Part shown: positions 11,933-20,157 of the stretch, piece after piece
Layout: each line of letters opens with the position of its first letter
Position numbering within the stretch: position 1 is the stretch's first letter
DNA from: Methylobacterium segetis
GTDB taxonomy: Bacteria; Pseudomonadota; Alphaproteobacteria; Rhizobiales; Beijerinckiaceae
Length of the DNA: 63,219 nucleotides
NCBI RefSeq assembly: GCF_004348265.1
Contig: NZ_SMNT01000017.1
Location: 1 to 63,219 of the forward strand
Reading direction: 5' to 3'
The notes under the pieces: generated by a model
What the model saw: only the letters and a program-made list of their open reading frames with translations
Database searches by the model: none
What the model was told of the DNA's origin: nothing
Made by a program: the position numbers and the translations under genes

Positions 11933-13018
11933 GTGCGGACGCATCTGACGGCATCCCTTGCCTACGTGCTTGCCCTCCCCCTCCTCGCCGGGGCAGCGGC
12001 CCCGGCGCTCGCCCAGGCGGCGAGGGAGCCCGCTGCGGGCATGGCGGCGCAGGCGCCGGCCGCGCCCGAGCGCATCCGGGAGGTGCCCTCGGTGACCGCC
12101 CTCGACCCGGCGCAGATCAAGCCCGGCACGATCCTGTTCACCGACCACCGGGACAACCCGTCCGCGCCCGAGAACGGCCTCACGCCCTATCTCGACTGGG
12201 TCCGGAATCGTCCGGCCGAGGCCGCCGCCCTCGCCCCGTTTCCCGGCTACAAGGAGCCGGATTACACCGTGACCGTGAACGGCGTGACCAAGCCCCGGCA
12301 CGAGACGCTCAAGGTCTACGTGGCGGAGGGACGCTTCGTGGTCGCCCGCCCGCCCGAGGCGATCGACCTCGCGGCCTTCGCGAACCTCGCCTTCGTCCAG
12401 AGGATGGATCCGGCGATCCGGCACAAGGCGGTCGATCCCGCCGACGTGACGCCGACGAAGGATCCGGCCGCCGCGTTCGCCAAGCGGCCCGACCGGCCCT
12501 GGTGCGCGGATGCCGCCGCCTGCATCGAGTCGCGCTACGACCTCGAGGGCAAGCTGCCCCTCGGCGTGAAGCTCGCCAACAAGCTGGAGGAAGGCTCGTC
12601 GAAGAAGATCGCCGAGTTCGTCTCCTTCCAGAGCGAGCTGCGCGTCCTCCCGGCCGCGGAGGCCGCGGCCTTGTCGAAGCTCACCCGGGTCGACACCGCG
12701 GTGACGGGCGGGCTCGAACAGACGATCTTCTGGGTCAACCAGATCCTGCGCTTCGGCAAGTTCCTGGCCGTGTTCCAACCGATGCCGGGCGATCCGACGA
12801 AGACGGTGGTCACGACCTACATGGCGCTCGCCATCAAGGCCGACGTGCTCGACCGGAAGGCGGAGTATGCGCGCGTGCCCGTGCTCAAGAACCTGCTGCC
12901 GGCCCAGGTGCTGATGGGCAATTCGAGCTTCAACACGGGCAACTCGATCAGCGCCGGGCTGCCCACCTACGCCCGCAACCGCATCGCCGCCTTCGCGGAC
13001 GCGCTGGCGAAGCGGTAG
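11933..13018 (+). CDS. Secreted protein of unknown function
   Basis: A 361-residue exported protein. I chose the GTG at 11933 because it is followed by a good signal peptide (VRTHLTASLAYVLALPLLAG, ending ALAQA) and preceded by a GAGG; the open frame upstream overlaps the penicillin-binding protein gene and is not real. The mature protein contains WCADAAACIESRYDLEGKLP, with two Cys that could form a disulfide, and a C-terminal part with TYMALAIKADVLDRK and NSSFNTGNSISAGLPTYARN. It resembles no catalytic family I know. It follows the PBP gene by 41 bases and could be co-transcribed, suggesting an envelope role (inference). Confidence 0.72.
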   Translation: MRTHLTASLAYVLALPLLAGAAAPALAQAAREPAAGMAAQAPAAPERIREVPSVTALDPAQIKPGTILFTDHRDNPSAPENGLTPYLDWVRNRPAEAAALAPFPGYKEPDYTVTVNGVTKPRHETLKVYVAEGRFVVARPPEAIDLAAFANLAFVQRMDPAIRHKAVDPADVTPTKDPAAAFAKRPDRPWCADAAACIESRYDLEGKLPLGVKLANKLEEGSSKKIAEFVSFQSELRVLPAAEAAALSKLTRVDTAVTGGLEQTIFWVNQILRFGKFLAVFQPMPGDPTKTVVTTYMALAIKADVLDRKAEYARVPVLKNLLPAQVLMGNSSFNTGNSISAGLPTYARNRIAAFADALAKR

Positions 13019-13111
13019 CCGGCCGGGCGCGCCGTCCGGTCCGATGCGCCAGGGACGCTCTCTCCTCGAGAGGAGGAGCGACCCGTACTCGATACGGAGC
13101 AGCGGCCCGGC

Positions 13112-13330
13112 TCAGTAGCCCCGGTTCGCGATCGAGGGGATCGAGGGCTGCGTGTAGAGGCGGTTCACGTCCCGGCGGGTCTGGGTCCCGTTCGTGTCGT
13201 TCGAGCGGCGGAAATTGTCGGTGTTGAAGGTCTCGGACAGTCCGCTGCGGCTGTCGGGACCCTCGACGCTGTTGCAGGCCGCGAGACCGGCGGCGAGAGC
13301 CGCGATGAGGGCGAGGGGCTTGAGGCGCAT
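13112..13330 (-). CDS. Small lipoprotein of unknown function
   Basis: A 72-residue protein with a type II signal peptide, MRLKPLALIAALAAGLAAC, where the lipobox LAAC places the lipidated Cys at residue 19. The mature part is short, polar and Asn/Arg-rich (ETFNTDNFRRSNDTNGT, DVNRLYTQPSIPSIANRGY) with no predicted fold. It ends convergently with the preceding secreted gene, 93 bases away. Short lipoproteins of this type are common in Methylobacterium, with no known function. A longer reading in the same frame extends upstream, but the signal peptide fixes the start at 13330. Confidence 0.7.
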   Translation of the reverse strand: MRLKPLALIAALAAGLAACNSVEGPDSRSGLSETFNTDNFRRSNDTNGTQTRRDVNRLYTQPSIPSIANRGY

Positions 13331-13570
13331 GTCGTCTTCCAGATCTCGTCGCTGAGCGTCGCCGCTCGGGGTCGGGGCGTGGTGGTGCCCGGCGGGCGGC
13401 CCCGTCAAGCATGGTTCACGGGGCGTGGACCATTGCCGCCAGGGTGATGCCGGGCGGCCACGAAAAACACACCAATCCGCGTCGAATCGGCCACGCAACC
13501 GCGGCAATCGTGTGGAGGATCGGGCGCGGAGTCTGGCGAATCCCCGAGCTTTTGAAGAAGACTGGCGTCG

Positions 13571-13819
13571 ATGAGCAACGTCCTGCCCTTCCGCCAGCGC
13601 CAGCCCGCCGCTCAACTTGCGCGGTGCGAGGTCGTGGCCGTCGCCGGTGATCTCCTCGATCTGCTGGAGCAGCTTGAGGGCCTCAGCGCCCGGGCCGCTG
13701 CGATGGGCCGACCGCCGCTGGAGGTCGAGCGCACAGTCCAGAATCTCCTCGATGCGGTCAGCGCCGTCGAGCGCGCCCTCGACTGCATCGGCGAGGGCGA
13801 CGAGGCGGCACCCGGCTGA
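13571..13819 (+). CDS. Small helical protein of unknown function
   Basis: An 82-residue protein starting MSNVLPFRQRQPAAQLARCE. After a basic start it is mostly amphipathic helix (VAGDLLDLLEQLEGLSARAA, PPLEVERTVQNLLDAVSAVE) with an acidic end. There is no signal peptide, so probably cytoplasmic. The MSNVLPFRxR opening is common among short alphaproteobacterial proteins. No motif identifies a function. The overlapping minus-strand frame is judged a shadow because this strand has the more natural composition. Confidence 0.5.
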   Translation: MSNVLPFRQRQPAAQLARCEVVAVAGDLLDLLEQLEGLSARAAAMGRPPLEVERTVQNLLDAVSAVERALDCIGEGDEAAPG

Positions 13820-13928
13820 CCCATCGGTACAGCTCAACCCTTAGATTGTACCGGAACTGTCACGTTAACCCCCCGTTGAAGGTGGGACGTCCCGCCGCAG
13901 TTGCGGGAGAGCCTGCCGGAGGGGACCG

Positions 13929-14603
13929 ATGCCGACGACCCAGACCCGCCTCGCCCGTCGTTCACGCAAGCATGGATTCGCGCTGACGCTCGCCGCGGCC
14001 GGGATCGTGCTCGGGACGGCGGCCGTCCACGCGCAGGAAGAAGGGCTCGGCGGCTTGTTCCGCCAGCTCTTCTCGCCCGCGCAGCCCACTCCGCAGACGG
14101 CTCCTCCCGCCGAAGTCCAGATGCCCAGCGCCGCGCGGTATTACGGCCGCCGGCACGCGCAGGGCGGTCGCGTGCGGCCGAAGGTGCGGTACGCCGCGCT
14201 GCCGAAGCCCGAACCCCTCAAGGTCCGCATCACCGACCGGCAGCAGCCCCTCGACATGAAGGCGGGCGCTGCGGCCGCGCTCCTGAGGGACGAGACCCTG
14301 CGCCCCGGCGACATCGTCATCCTCAAGGACGGCGCCCGCGTCTTCACGGGCAACCCGGACAAGAAGCACGCGATGCACGAGTTCGAGCCGGTCGACCGCT
14401 CGCGGCAAGTGGACAAGAAGACCCGGCGGCTCCTCGCGGGCATGATGGCCCCCGTCGGCGCACTTCCCGCCGACGAGGCGCGGCGCCAGATGGCCCGCCT
14501 GAAGCGCGCTGCGACGCCCCGGCACTCCGAGCCGCTTCAGGCCGAGGCGGTGCAGACGGAAGCGGCGGTGCGGGTGATCAACCCCTGGTCGACGAGCCCC
14601 TGA
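13929..14603 (+). CDS. Secreted protein of unknown function
   Basis: A 224-residue exported protein: basic start MPTTQTRLARRSRKHGF, hydrophobic core LTLAAAGIVLGTAA, cleavage after VHA. The mature protein opens QEEGLGGLFRQLFSP and has a Pro-rich linker. A compact central part carries TLRPGDIVILKDGARVFTG, the kind of segment seen in small beta folds, followed by KKHAMHEFEPVDRSRQVDKK and a helical basic C-terminus. Rhizobiales have many secreted proteins of this plan; I do not recognise a named family. It converges with the PAQR gene, 12 bases away. A GGAGGGGACC ribosome binding site precedes the ATG. Confidence 0.65.
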   Translation: MPTTQTRLARRSRKHGFALTLAAAGIVLGTAAVHAQEEGLGGLFRQLFSPAQPTPQTAPPAEVQMPSAARYYGRRHAQGGRVRPKVRYAALPKPEPLKVRITDRQQPLDMKAGAAAALLRDETLRPGDIVILKDGARVFTGNPDKKHAMHEFEPVDRSRQVDKKTRRLLAGMMAPVGALPADEARRQMARLKRAATPRHSEPLQAEAVQTEAAVRVINPWSTSP

Positions 14604-14615
14604 GGAGGGCTGCGC

Positions 14616-15299
14616 TTACGCGGCCGCGGCGCCCGAGACGCTCGCCCACACCGTGCCGTAATGGCATGCGGTACCCACGAGCACGAAGCCGTGCCAGATC
14701 GCGTTCTGGAACGGCAGGCTTCGCCAAACGTGGAAGACGACGCCGAAGGAGTAGAGCAGGCCGCCCAATGCGAGCAGCCAGAGCGCCGTCGGCTGCAGGG
14801 CGGCGATCACGGATTCGTAGGCGAGAAGGCCGCTCCACCCCAGCATCAGATAGAGGGCGATGGAGAGGCGGTCGAAGCGGCCGGGCAGGAACAGCTTCAC
14901 GCCGATGCCGATGCCGGCCACCACCCAGATGAAGGCCAGGAGCCCGTAGGCCGTGGGGCCTGTGCCGACCAGCGTGACGAGCGGCGTGTAGGTCCCCGCG
15001 ATCATCAGGTAGATCAAGGCGTGGTCGGCCCGCCGCAGGAGCCATTTCCGCGGGTGGACCGGGTGGAGGTTGTAGATGGCCGATACGGCCAGCATCGAGA
15101 CCAGCACCGCTGAGTAGACGAGGATCGCGGCGCGGGCACCCCAGCCGAGATGGGCCGCGGTCGCCGTCACAACCAGTGCGATTGCGCCGGCGAGACCCAG
15201 CACCACGCCGACACAATGGATCACCCCATCGGCCATGATCTCGCGACGGGTATAGTTCCAAGTCAGGCCAACGGGTCGTCCATCTTCCGCCAGGAACAT
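14616..15299 (-). CDS. PAQR / hemolysin III family integral membrane protein
   Basis: A 227-residue membrane protein with about seven transmembrane segments. Family signatures are the first-helix region IMADGVIHCVGVVLG, the central DHALIYLMIAGTYTPLVTL, and a final VFHVWRSLPFQNAIWHGFVL followed by GTACHYGTVW, with the conserved His residues. These carry the Asp/His metal site of the PAQR (YqfA/hemolysin III) superfamily. Bacterial members have been linked to membrane lipid homeostasis; hemolysis is not a general property. I chose the ATG at 15299 (MFLAEDGRPVG) because GGAGG lies about 6 bases upstream; an in-frame ATG at 15317 is the alternative. Confidence 0.88.
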   Translation of the reverse strand: MFLAEDGRPVGLTWNYTRREIMADGVIHCVGVVLGLAGAIALVVTATAAHLGWGARAAILVYSAVLVSMLAVSAIYNLHPVHPRKWLLRRADHALIYLMIAGTYTPLVTLVGTGPTAYGLLAFIWVVAGIGIGVKLFLPGRFDRLSIALYLMLGWSGLLAYESVIAALQPTALWLLALGGLLYSFGVVFHVWRSLPFQNAIWHGFVLVGTACHYGTVWASVSGAAAA

Positions 15300-15534
15300 T
15301 TCTGCCTCCAGCACCATGCGAAGGCTAAGCTTTTTCTCTGAAAGTCGTTCCGTGGGAAAAGTGCGGATTCCGGGTTACTCCCAGTTATTTGAGCCGGATT
15401 GGTAAAGGCTTGTGCACTGCAAGACATTTCGCCGCGCGGCAAAAGCAAGCCGCACCTGTGTTGCGGGCAGGCGATGCGGTCGCCTACCCCTCTCCGGTCG
15501 AACGAGGTCTCGCGATCATTGAACCCACTGTAGA

Positions 15535-16644
15535 TCAGACCCTTCGTTCGGCCAGGGCCTCGTAGCCGAAGGGAATGCTCGCGGGGCCCAGCGTCGCGGA
15601 TGCAGGCACCGTGCCGCGGCTGAGGCGGGCGTGGACCACGGCCATCACCAGCACGGCCATCGCGAGGACCTGATGCGCGAGGGCGGCCCAGAGCGGCACG
15701 GCGAGGAGGAGCGCGGTGATGCCGAGGGCGGCCTGGAGGAGAGCGAGGCCCGCGATGCCGGCCGCCCGCCGGGCCGCGCCGCGGCCCGCCAGACGTGCGT
15801 CGAGGGCGTGGAGCAGGGCGACGGCGAGCAGGAGATAGGCCGTCATGCGGTGGTTGAACTGGACGAGGGTGACGTTGTCGACGAAGTTCTCGATCCAGGG
15901 CTTCACGACGAACAGGCCGGACAGGTCGGGCACAAGATCGCCGTTCATCGTGGGCCACGTGTTGTAGACGAGACCGGCATGGGAGCCCGCCACGAGGCCG
16001 CCGAGAAAGATCTGCAGCAGCACCAGAAGAGGTAGGGCGTAGGCGGTGCGGCGCAGCCGGGCGCCTGCCGGCCGGCCCGTCGCTCCGCGCAGGCCCGCGG
16101 CGAGCCAGACGAGGCCCGCCAGGATGAGGCTCGCCGTCGTCAGGTGCAGGGCGAGCTTGAGCGGCGCTACGGCCGTCATGCCGGGCTGAAGGCCCGAGGC
16201 CACCATGATCCAGCCGATCGCCCCTTGCAGGCCGCCCAGAAGCCCGAGCCCGAGCAGGGCGAGCCCGAGGCGAAGGTTCAGGCGTCCGCGCAGCCAGAAC
16301 ACGACGAGGGGCAGGAAGAAGGCGAGGCCGATGATGCGGCCGAGCATCCGGTGACCCCATTCCCAGGCGTAGAGAACCTTGAAATCCGAGAGGCCGAGCC
16401 CCTGGTTCAGGATGCGGTATTGCGGCGTATCCTTGTACCTCTCGAATTCCGCGGCCCAGGCCTCGGCCGTGAGGGGAGGCACGGCGCCCGTCACCGGCCG
16501 CCATTCCGTGATCGAGAGGCCCGAGCCGGTCAGCCGCGTCGCGCCGCCGACCGCCACCATCGCGACGACGAGGGCGGCGAGCAGGTAGAGCCAGGTGCGA
16601 AGGGCCCTGTTCGCCGGAGGAATCGCGGTCGCGGCGGAGATCAT
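15535..16644 (-). CDS. ctaA: Heme A synthase (COX15/CtaA type 2)
   Basis: Oxidises the C8 methyl of heme O to give heme A for aa3 cytochrome oxidases, in the inner membrane. The 369-residue protein has eight hydrophobic segments. Recognisable blocks are VGGATRLTGSGLSITEWRPV, WEWGHRMLGR with heme-ligand His at about 98, LHLTTASLILAGLVWL, VYNTWPTMNGD, FVDNVTLVQFNHRMTAYLL and LAHQVLAMAVLV near the end. These four His positions match the family. It stands alone in the window, without ctaB or cox genes. The start ATG at 16644 follows a GAAGG. Confidence 0.95.
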   Translation of the reverse strand: MISAATAIPPANRALRTWLYLLAALVVAMVAVGGATRLTGSGLSITEWRPVTGAVPPLTAEAWAAEFERYKDTPQYRILNQGLGLSDFKVLYAWEWGHRMLGRIIGLAFFLPLVVFWLRGRLNLRLGLALLGLGLLGGLQGAIGWIMVASGLQPGMTAVAPLKLALHLTTASLILAGLVWLAAGLRGATGRPAGARLRRTAYALPLLVLLQIFLGGLVAGSHAGLVYNTWPTMNGDLVPDLSGLFVVKPWIENFVDNVTLVQFNHRMTAYLLLAVALLHALDARLAGRGAARRAAGIAGLALLQAALGITALLLAVPLWAALAHQVLAMAVLVMAVVHARLSRGTVPASATLGPASIPFGYEALAERRV

Positions 16645-17021
16645 GCTGTCGGTTGCCTTCGGTCTCGATCGGGCAGGCCCGGCGCCGAGTTCGACGGAGG
16701 CGGAGGGCGCGCTCAGGGCAGGCTCTTACGGCAGCGAGGATCGGCGGGGCAACGCCTGCCGATGCCGCAGCGGGGGAAGCCGCGCCGATTGTGCCCCCTC
16801 CCCGGCACGCGAGGCGCCGCGCAGGAAGGGGCCGATGCGAGCGACGCCGCCGGAGAAGCCGCGGGCAATCGCGGCCAAGGAGTCCTCGGGACGCGTTTCG
16901 AGCGGGTCGGTCGGCGCTTCGCACCGGTGCGGCGCCGGGCCGAGTTGCCATCGGCGGATGCGCACATTAGCCCTCGGCGCGAGCCCGGACGGGGCGCGAC
17001 TTCGCTGATGAAAGGGACCCG
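16645..17021. other. 377-base gap between ctaA and the DUF2842 gene
   Basis: Divergent intergenic region that should hold the ctaA promoter and that of the DUF2842 gene. Open frames here (minus 16726-16965, plus 16653-16970) are Arg/Ala/Pro-rich, lack ribosome binding sites and look like G+C shadows. I see no RNA gene or repeat in it. Confidence 0.4.
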
Positions 17022-17228
17022 ATGGCCCGCCGGACCCGAACCCTGATCGGGACGATCGTGATCCTGGCCTTCGTCATGATCTACGCGCCGCTCGCCATGG
17101 CTCTCGCCGACAGCCGCATCGCCGAGGCCCCTGCCCTCGTGCAGACCATCCTCTACTGCCTGCTCGGCATCGCCTGGATCTTCCCGTTGATGCCGGTGAT
17201 CCGGTGGATGGAGCGCCCCGACCGCTGA
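17022..17228 (+). CDS. DUF2842 small membrane protein
   Basis: A 68-residue protein with two transmembrane helices: IGTIVILAFVMIYAPLAMAL and ILYCLLGIAWIFPLMPVIRW, ending WMERPDR. Length, the two-helix plan and the WxxPLMPxIRWM end match the alphaproteobacterial DUF2842 family, whose function is unknown. A GGGA lies 8-11 bases before the ATG. It is divergent from ctaA and not obviously in an operon. Confidence 0.82.
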   Translation: MARRTRTLIGTIVILAFVMIYAPLAMALADSRIAEAPALVQTILYCLLGIAWIFPLMPVIRWMERPDR

Positions 17229-17324
17229 GGTAAGGCGCGCCTGCCGGCATCGCCCGCGTTTTCGCCGCACTCGCGCGCCAGAAGCGCGACGTCAGCCCTC
17301 CCGATCCTGGTCCCACCCCGCCCC

Positions 17325-17696
17325 ATGCCACGCCCTCACTCGCGCCGCCTCGGCCTTGCCGGCTTCCTCTGCCTCATCGCGAGCGGCCCGCTCGGGGCGC
17401 AGGAGACGCCTCGCTCGATCGGCGATTGCGAGCGGCTGAAGAACGATCTCGCCTACAACCAGTGCCTGTCGATGTTCGGGCCGGCGGCCAAGAACATCGC
17501 CGGCGGCGACGGGGCGGCTTCGCCGGCTCCGGCCCTGGCCGCGGCGGCGATCCCCATGGCCGATGACCCGGCGCCGGAGGCCGGCCGCGGCCGGCGCGGT
17601 CGCGCCCGCTACGGGCGCCGCGGGCGCCAGGTCGCCGTCTTCACGGCCGGCGGCTCCGAGGAGACCCGCACCTACCGGCGCCGCCGCAGGCGCTGA
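17325..17696 (+). CDS. Small secreted basic protein of unknown function
   Basis: A 123-residue protein with a signal peptide (LGLAGFLCLIASGPLGAQ). The short mature domain, IGDCERLKNDLAYNQCLSMF, carries two Cys separated by twelve residues, suggesting a disulfide-stapled helix pair. The rest is an Ala/Pro linker and an extremely Arg/Gly-rich tail ending YRRRRRR. Short C-x12-C secreted proteins with basic tails are frequent in Rhizobiales; the function is unknown. The tail could bind nucleic acid or anionic envelope polymers, but that is speculation. It converges with the deacetylase gene 12 bases away. Confidence 0.65.
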   Translation: MPRPHSRRLGLAGFLCLIASGPLGAQETPRSIGDCERLKNDLAYNQCLSMFGPAAKNIAGGDGAASPAPALAAAAIPMADDPAPEAGRGRRGRARYGRRGRQVAVFTAGGSEETRTYRRRRRR

Positions 17697-17707
17697 GTCG
17701 GTTCGTC

Positions 17708-18769
17708 TCAGGCCACGTCGAGGCGTCGGCCCCTGTTCCAGACGAGGAAGGGAACGCCGGAGAGGAGCCCCTTCAGGGCGGCCCGCGACTGATGGCAGCC
17801 GTTGACCGAGATCCGCGGCAGGGCGTGCAGATGGTCGGCATGCTCCGAGAACAGGTGTCCCGGCCGTGTCGTCACCGCCGTGGCGAAGCCGAGCTCCCGC
17901 GCGAGGGCGAATTCCCGCGGACCCGCCGATGTCCTGTCCCCGACGGGATAGGAGAGATGGCGAACGCGGCGTCCGACCGCCCTCTCGATCCGGGCGCGCC
18001 CCCCCGCGATCTCCGCTCGCGCGACCTCGACCGCGTGCTTGGCGAGCATGGGATGCGAGCGCGTGTGCGCCCCGATGTCCACGGCGGGATCGCGGGCGAG
18101 ATCACGCAACTCGTCCCAGCCGAGGCAGAGTTCCGCGGCGACGCTCCCCGCCCCGAACCCTGCCCGCTCGCAGAGCTCGGCGATGGCCGAGAGGAGCCGT
18201 TCCTCCGGACCCGCACGCAAGGCCCGGTAGACGGCCTCGAAGGCCACGCTCTTCTGTGCCGCATCGCGCGCGGGCAGGTCGAGCCGCTTCCCTGTCCCGA
18301 ACGTCACCGCGACCCGGTCAAGACGCCGGATCGCCCGTTCCAGCTCGATCCACCAGAGCCGGCCGCGACCGTCGGCGAAGTCGCTCGTCACGAACAGGGT
18401 CCAGGGCGCCCGGTGCCGGGCGAGCACGGGCGCCGCATGGAGCGCGTTGTCGCGATAGCCGTCGTCGAAGGTGAGTGCGGCGAAGGGAGCGCCCGGCCTG
18501 CGTGCCAGATGGTCGGGCACTGCGTCGAGGGGAACGAGGGTGAAGCCACGCTCGCGCAGGGCCGTCAGCGTCTCGTCGAGGAAGTCCGGCGTGATGCTGA
18601 GGAGGCGGTTCGGCGCAAACGGGTCCGGCAATTCGGGCGAGACGTGGTGGAAGGTGAGGATGAGGCCCTGTCCCCGCGCCGCCGGTTCGAGCCAGCGATC
18701 GGCTCCGAGCCCGGACACGACACGGAAGCCGGCCTCGAACAGGCGGCGGCGATTGCGGCTGGAGAGCAT
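17708..18769 (-). CDS. Polysaccharide deacetylase (NodB-homology, carbohydrate esterase 4)
   Basis: A 353-residue NodB-like protein predicted to remove N- or O-acetyl groups from a polysaccharide. Motif 1 is ALTFDDGYRDNAL near residue 98 (catalytic and metal Asp). Motif 2 is DIGAHTRSHPMLAKH (metal His pair) near 232. A later RHLSYPVGDR matches motif 3. The HHVSP start (LILTFHHVSPELPDPF) is common in deacetylases of exopolysaccharide loci. I see no signal peptide, so it may be cytoplasmic. It opens a surface-polysaccharide region and is divergent from the CelD-type gene. Confidence 0.88.
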   Translation of the reverse strand: MLSSRNRRRLFEAGFRVVSGLGADRWLEPAARGQGLILTFHHVSPELPDPFAPNRLLSITPDFLDETLTALRERGFTLVPLDAVPDHLARRPGAPFAALTFDDGYRDNALHAAPVLARHRAPWTLFVTSDFADGRGRLWWIELERAIRRLDRVAVTFGTGKRLDLPARDAAQKSVAFEAVYRALRAGPEERLLSAIAELCERAGFGAGSVAAELCLGWDELRDLARDPAVDIGAHTRSHPMLAKHAVEVARAEIAGGRARIERAVGRRVRHLSYPVGDRTSAGPREFALARELGFATAVTTRPGHLFSEHADHLHALPRISVNGCHQSRAALKGLLSGVPFLVWNRGRRLDVA

Positions 18770-18941
18770 GACGAGCCTCTGAGCCCGGCTGGTGAGTCGG
18801 GGCAGCCTATCCCGGCCCCCGACAAGGTTTCGTTACCCACGCTCGCAGGCCGCCCGACCGGCGACACGGCCCGTTAGGGGCGCCCGCCCCAATCATGCCC
18901 GGTCGGGCGCCGGAGCGCCGCGTGGCGATGAGGCTCGGCCG

Positions 18942-20144
18942 ATGTCGGTCATCGTGCAGGATTGGTCCGCGGTAGAGGATGCCGCCGAGGGCGCGCGGGG
19001 AGAGGCTCGGGGCGGCATGCGAGCGGAGATCTGGTCCGATCTCGAGGCGGTCGAAGCCCTCTGGCGCGATTTGGAAAACGGCGCGGGCTGCCTCGCGACA
19101 CCCTATCAGCGTTTCGACTGGGTCGCGGCCTACCTCCACGGCGCGACGCCTGGAACGTTGCGGGTCCTCGTCCTGCGGGGCGAGTGCGGCCGACCGCGCC
19201 TGCTCCTCCCCCTCGTTGTCACCCGCGAGCACGGCGTGCGGATCGCGCGGGTCGTCGGGGGCACGCACGCGAACTACCACCTCCCCCTCTTCGCGAGCCG
19301 CGAAGCCGCGGCCGTGTCGACCGAGGATCTCCTCGGCCTGCTCGTCCGCCTCGCGCCCGCGGCCGGAATCGATCTCTACGTCCTGTCCCATCAACCCCGG
19401 ACCTGGAATGGGGCGGTGAACCCCCTCGCCATCAGGGCGCGGCCGGGCGCGAACGATGCCTACGGGCTGCAGCTCGGCCCCGACCCGGAGGCGACCGTCC
19501 GCCGCGCCTTCAGCGCGGACGCGCGCAAGAAGCTGCGCTCGAAGGAGAAGCGCCTCGTCGAGGCGGTCGGACCCATCGACTACCGTCGCGCCGGCACGAG
19601 GGCGGAGGCGGAGGCCTACCTCTCCGGATTCTACGCGCACAAGGCCGCCCGTTTCGCGAGCCAGGGCATCGCCGACCCCTACGCGGCGGAGCCGATCCGC
19701 CGCTTCCTCGCAGCGGCGTCCGACCCCGAGACGGGCGCGCCCGCGGTCGAACTTCACGCCCTCGTGGCCCGGGCGAGCGGACGGATCCTCGCAATATTCG
19801 GCGGCGCGGTGGACGGTGACCGCTTCAGCGGCATGATGACGGCCTTCGACCCCGACCCCGACATCGCCCGGTGCAGCCCCGGAGACCTGTTGCTGCATCA
19901 TCTCGTGCGGGACCAGACGGCGCGCGGCCACCGCGCCTTCGACCTCGGCGTCGGCGAGGCGCGCTACAAGTCCAGCATCTGCGACGAGACGATCGAGCTC
20001 ACCGAATTGGTGCTGCCGGTGAGCCTGCGCGGCCATCTCTTCGGCTTCGCGGCGGGTTGCGTTACGGGCTTACGCGCGCGGATCAAGCGCAATCCGCGCC
20101 TCTGGGCCCTCGCACAGAGAGTGAGGCGGCTCCGGCGGAGCTGA
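18942..20144 (+). CDS. CelD/BcsL-type GNAT acyltransferase (Acetyltransf_6)
   Basis: A 400-residue protein with the two-lobe GNAT layout of CelD/FemAB-like acyltransferases found in polysaccharide loci. Key stretches are CLATPYQRFDWVAAYLHG in the first lobe, FSADARKKLRSKEKRLVEAV before the second, and the closing FDLGVGEARYKSSICDE, which matches the FDxxxGxxxYK end of the family. The ATG at 18942 (MSVIVQDWSA) was chosen; upstream frame is low-quality. No signal peptide. It probably transfers an acyl group onto a sugar or lipid intermediate for the exopolysaccharide. A second member lies at 46745-47950. Confidence 0.8.
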   Translation: MSVIVQDWSAVEDAAEGARGEARGGMRAEIWSDLEAVEALWRDLENGAGCLATPYQRFDWVAAYLHGATPGTLRVLVLRGECGRPRLLLPLVVTREHGVRIARVVGGTHANYHLPLFASREAAAVSTEDLLGLLVRLAPAAGIDLYVLSHQPRTWNGAVNPLAIRARPGANDAYGLQLGPDPEATVRRAFSADARKKLRSKEKRLVEAVGPIDYRRAGTRAEAEAYLSGFYAHKAARFASQGIADPYAAEPIRRFLAAASDPETGAPAVELHALVARASGRILAIFGGAVDGDRFSGMMTAFDPDPDIARCSPGDLLLHHLVRDQTARGHRAFDLGVGEARYKSSICDETIELTELVLPVSLRGHLFGFAAGCVTGLRARIKRNPRLWALAQRVRRLRRS

Positions 20145-20157
20145 CGCCTCGCCCCTT

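Noticed and set aside
8136..11954. 1272-residue minus-strand open frame opposite the penicillin-binding protein gene
   Set aside because: Composition is Arg/Gly/Ala/Val-biased without family motifs; it is an antisense shadow of a G+C-rich gene.
13055..13082. Terminator-like sequence GCTCTCTCCTCGAGAGGAGG
   Set aside because: The arms pair only with mismatches and no T-tract follows.
16726..16965. 79-residue minus-strand frame upstream of ctaA
   Set aside because: No ribosome binding site and shadow-like composition; not supported as a gene.
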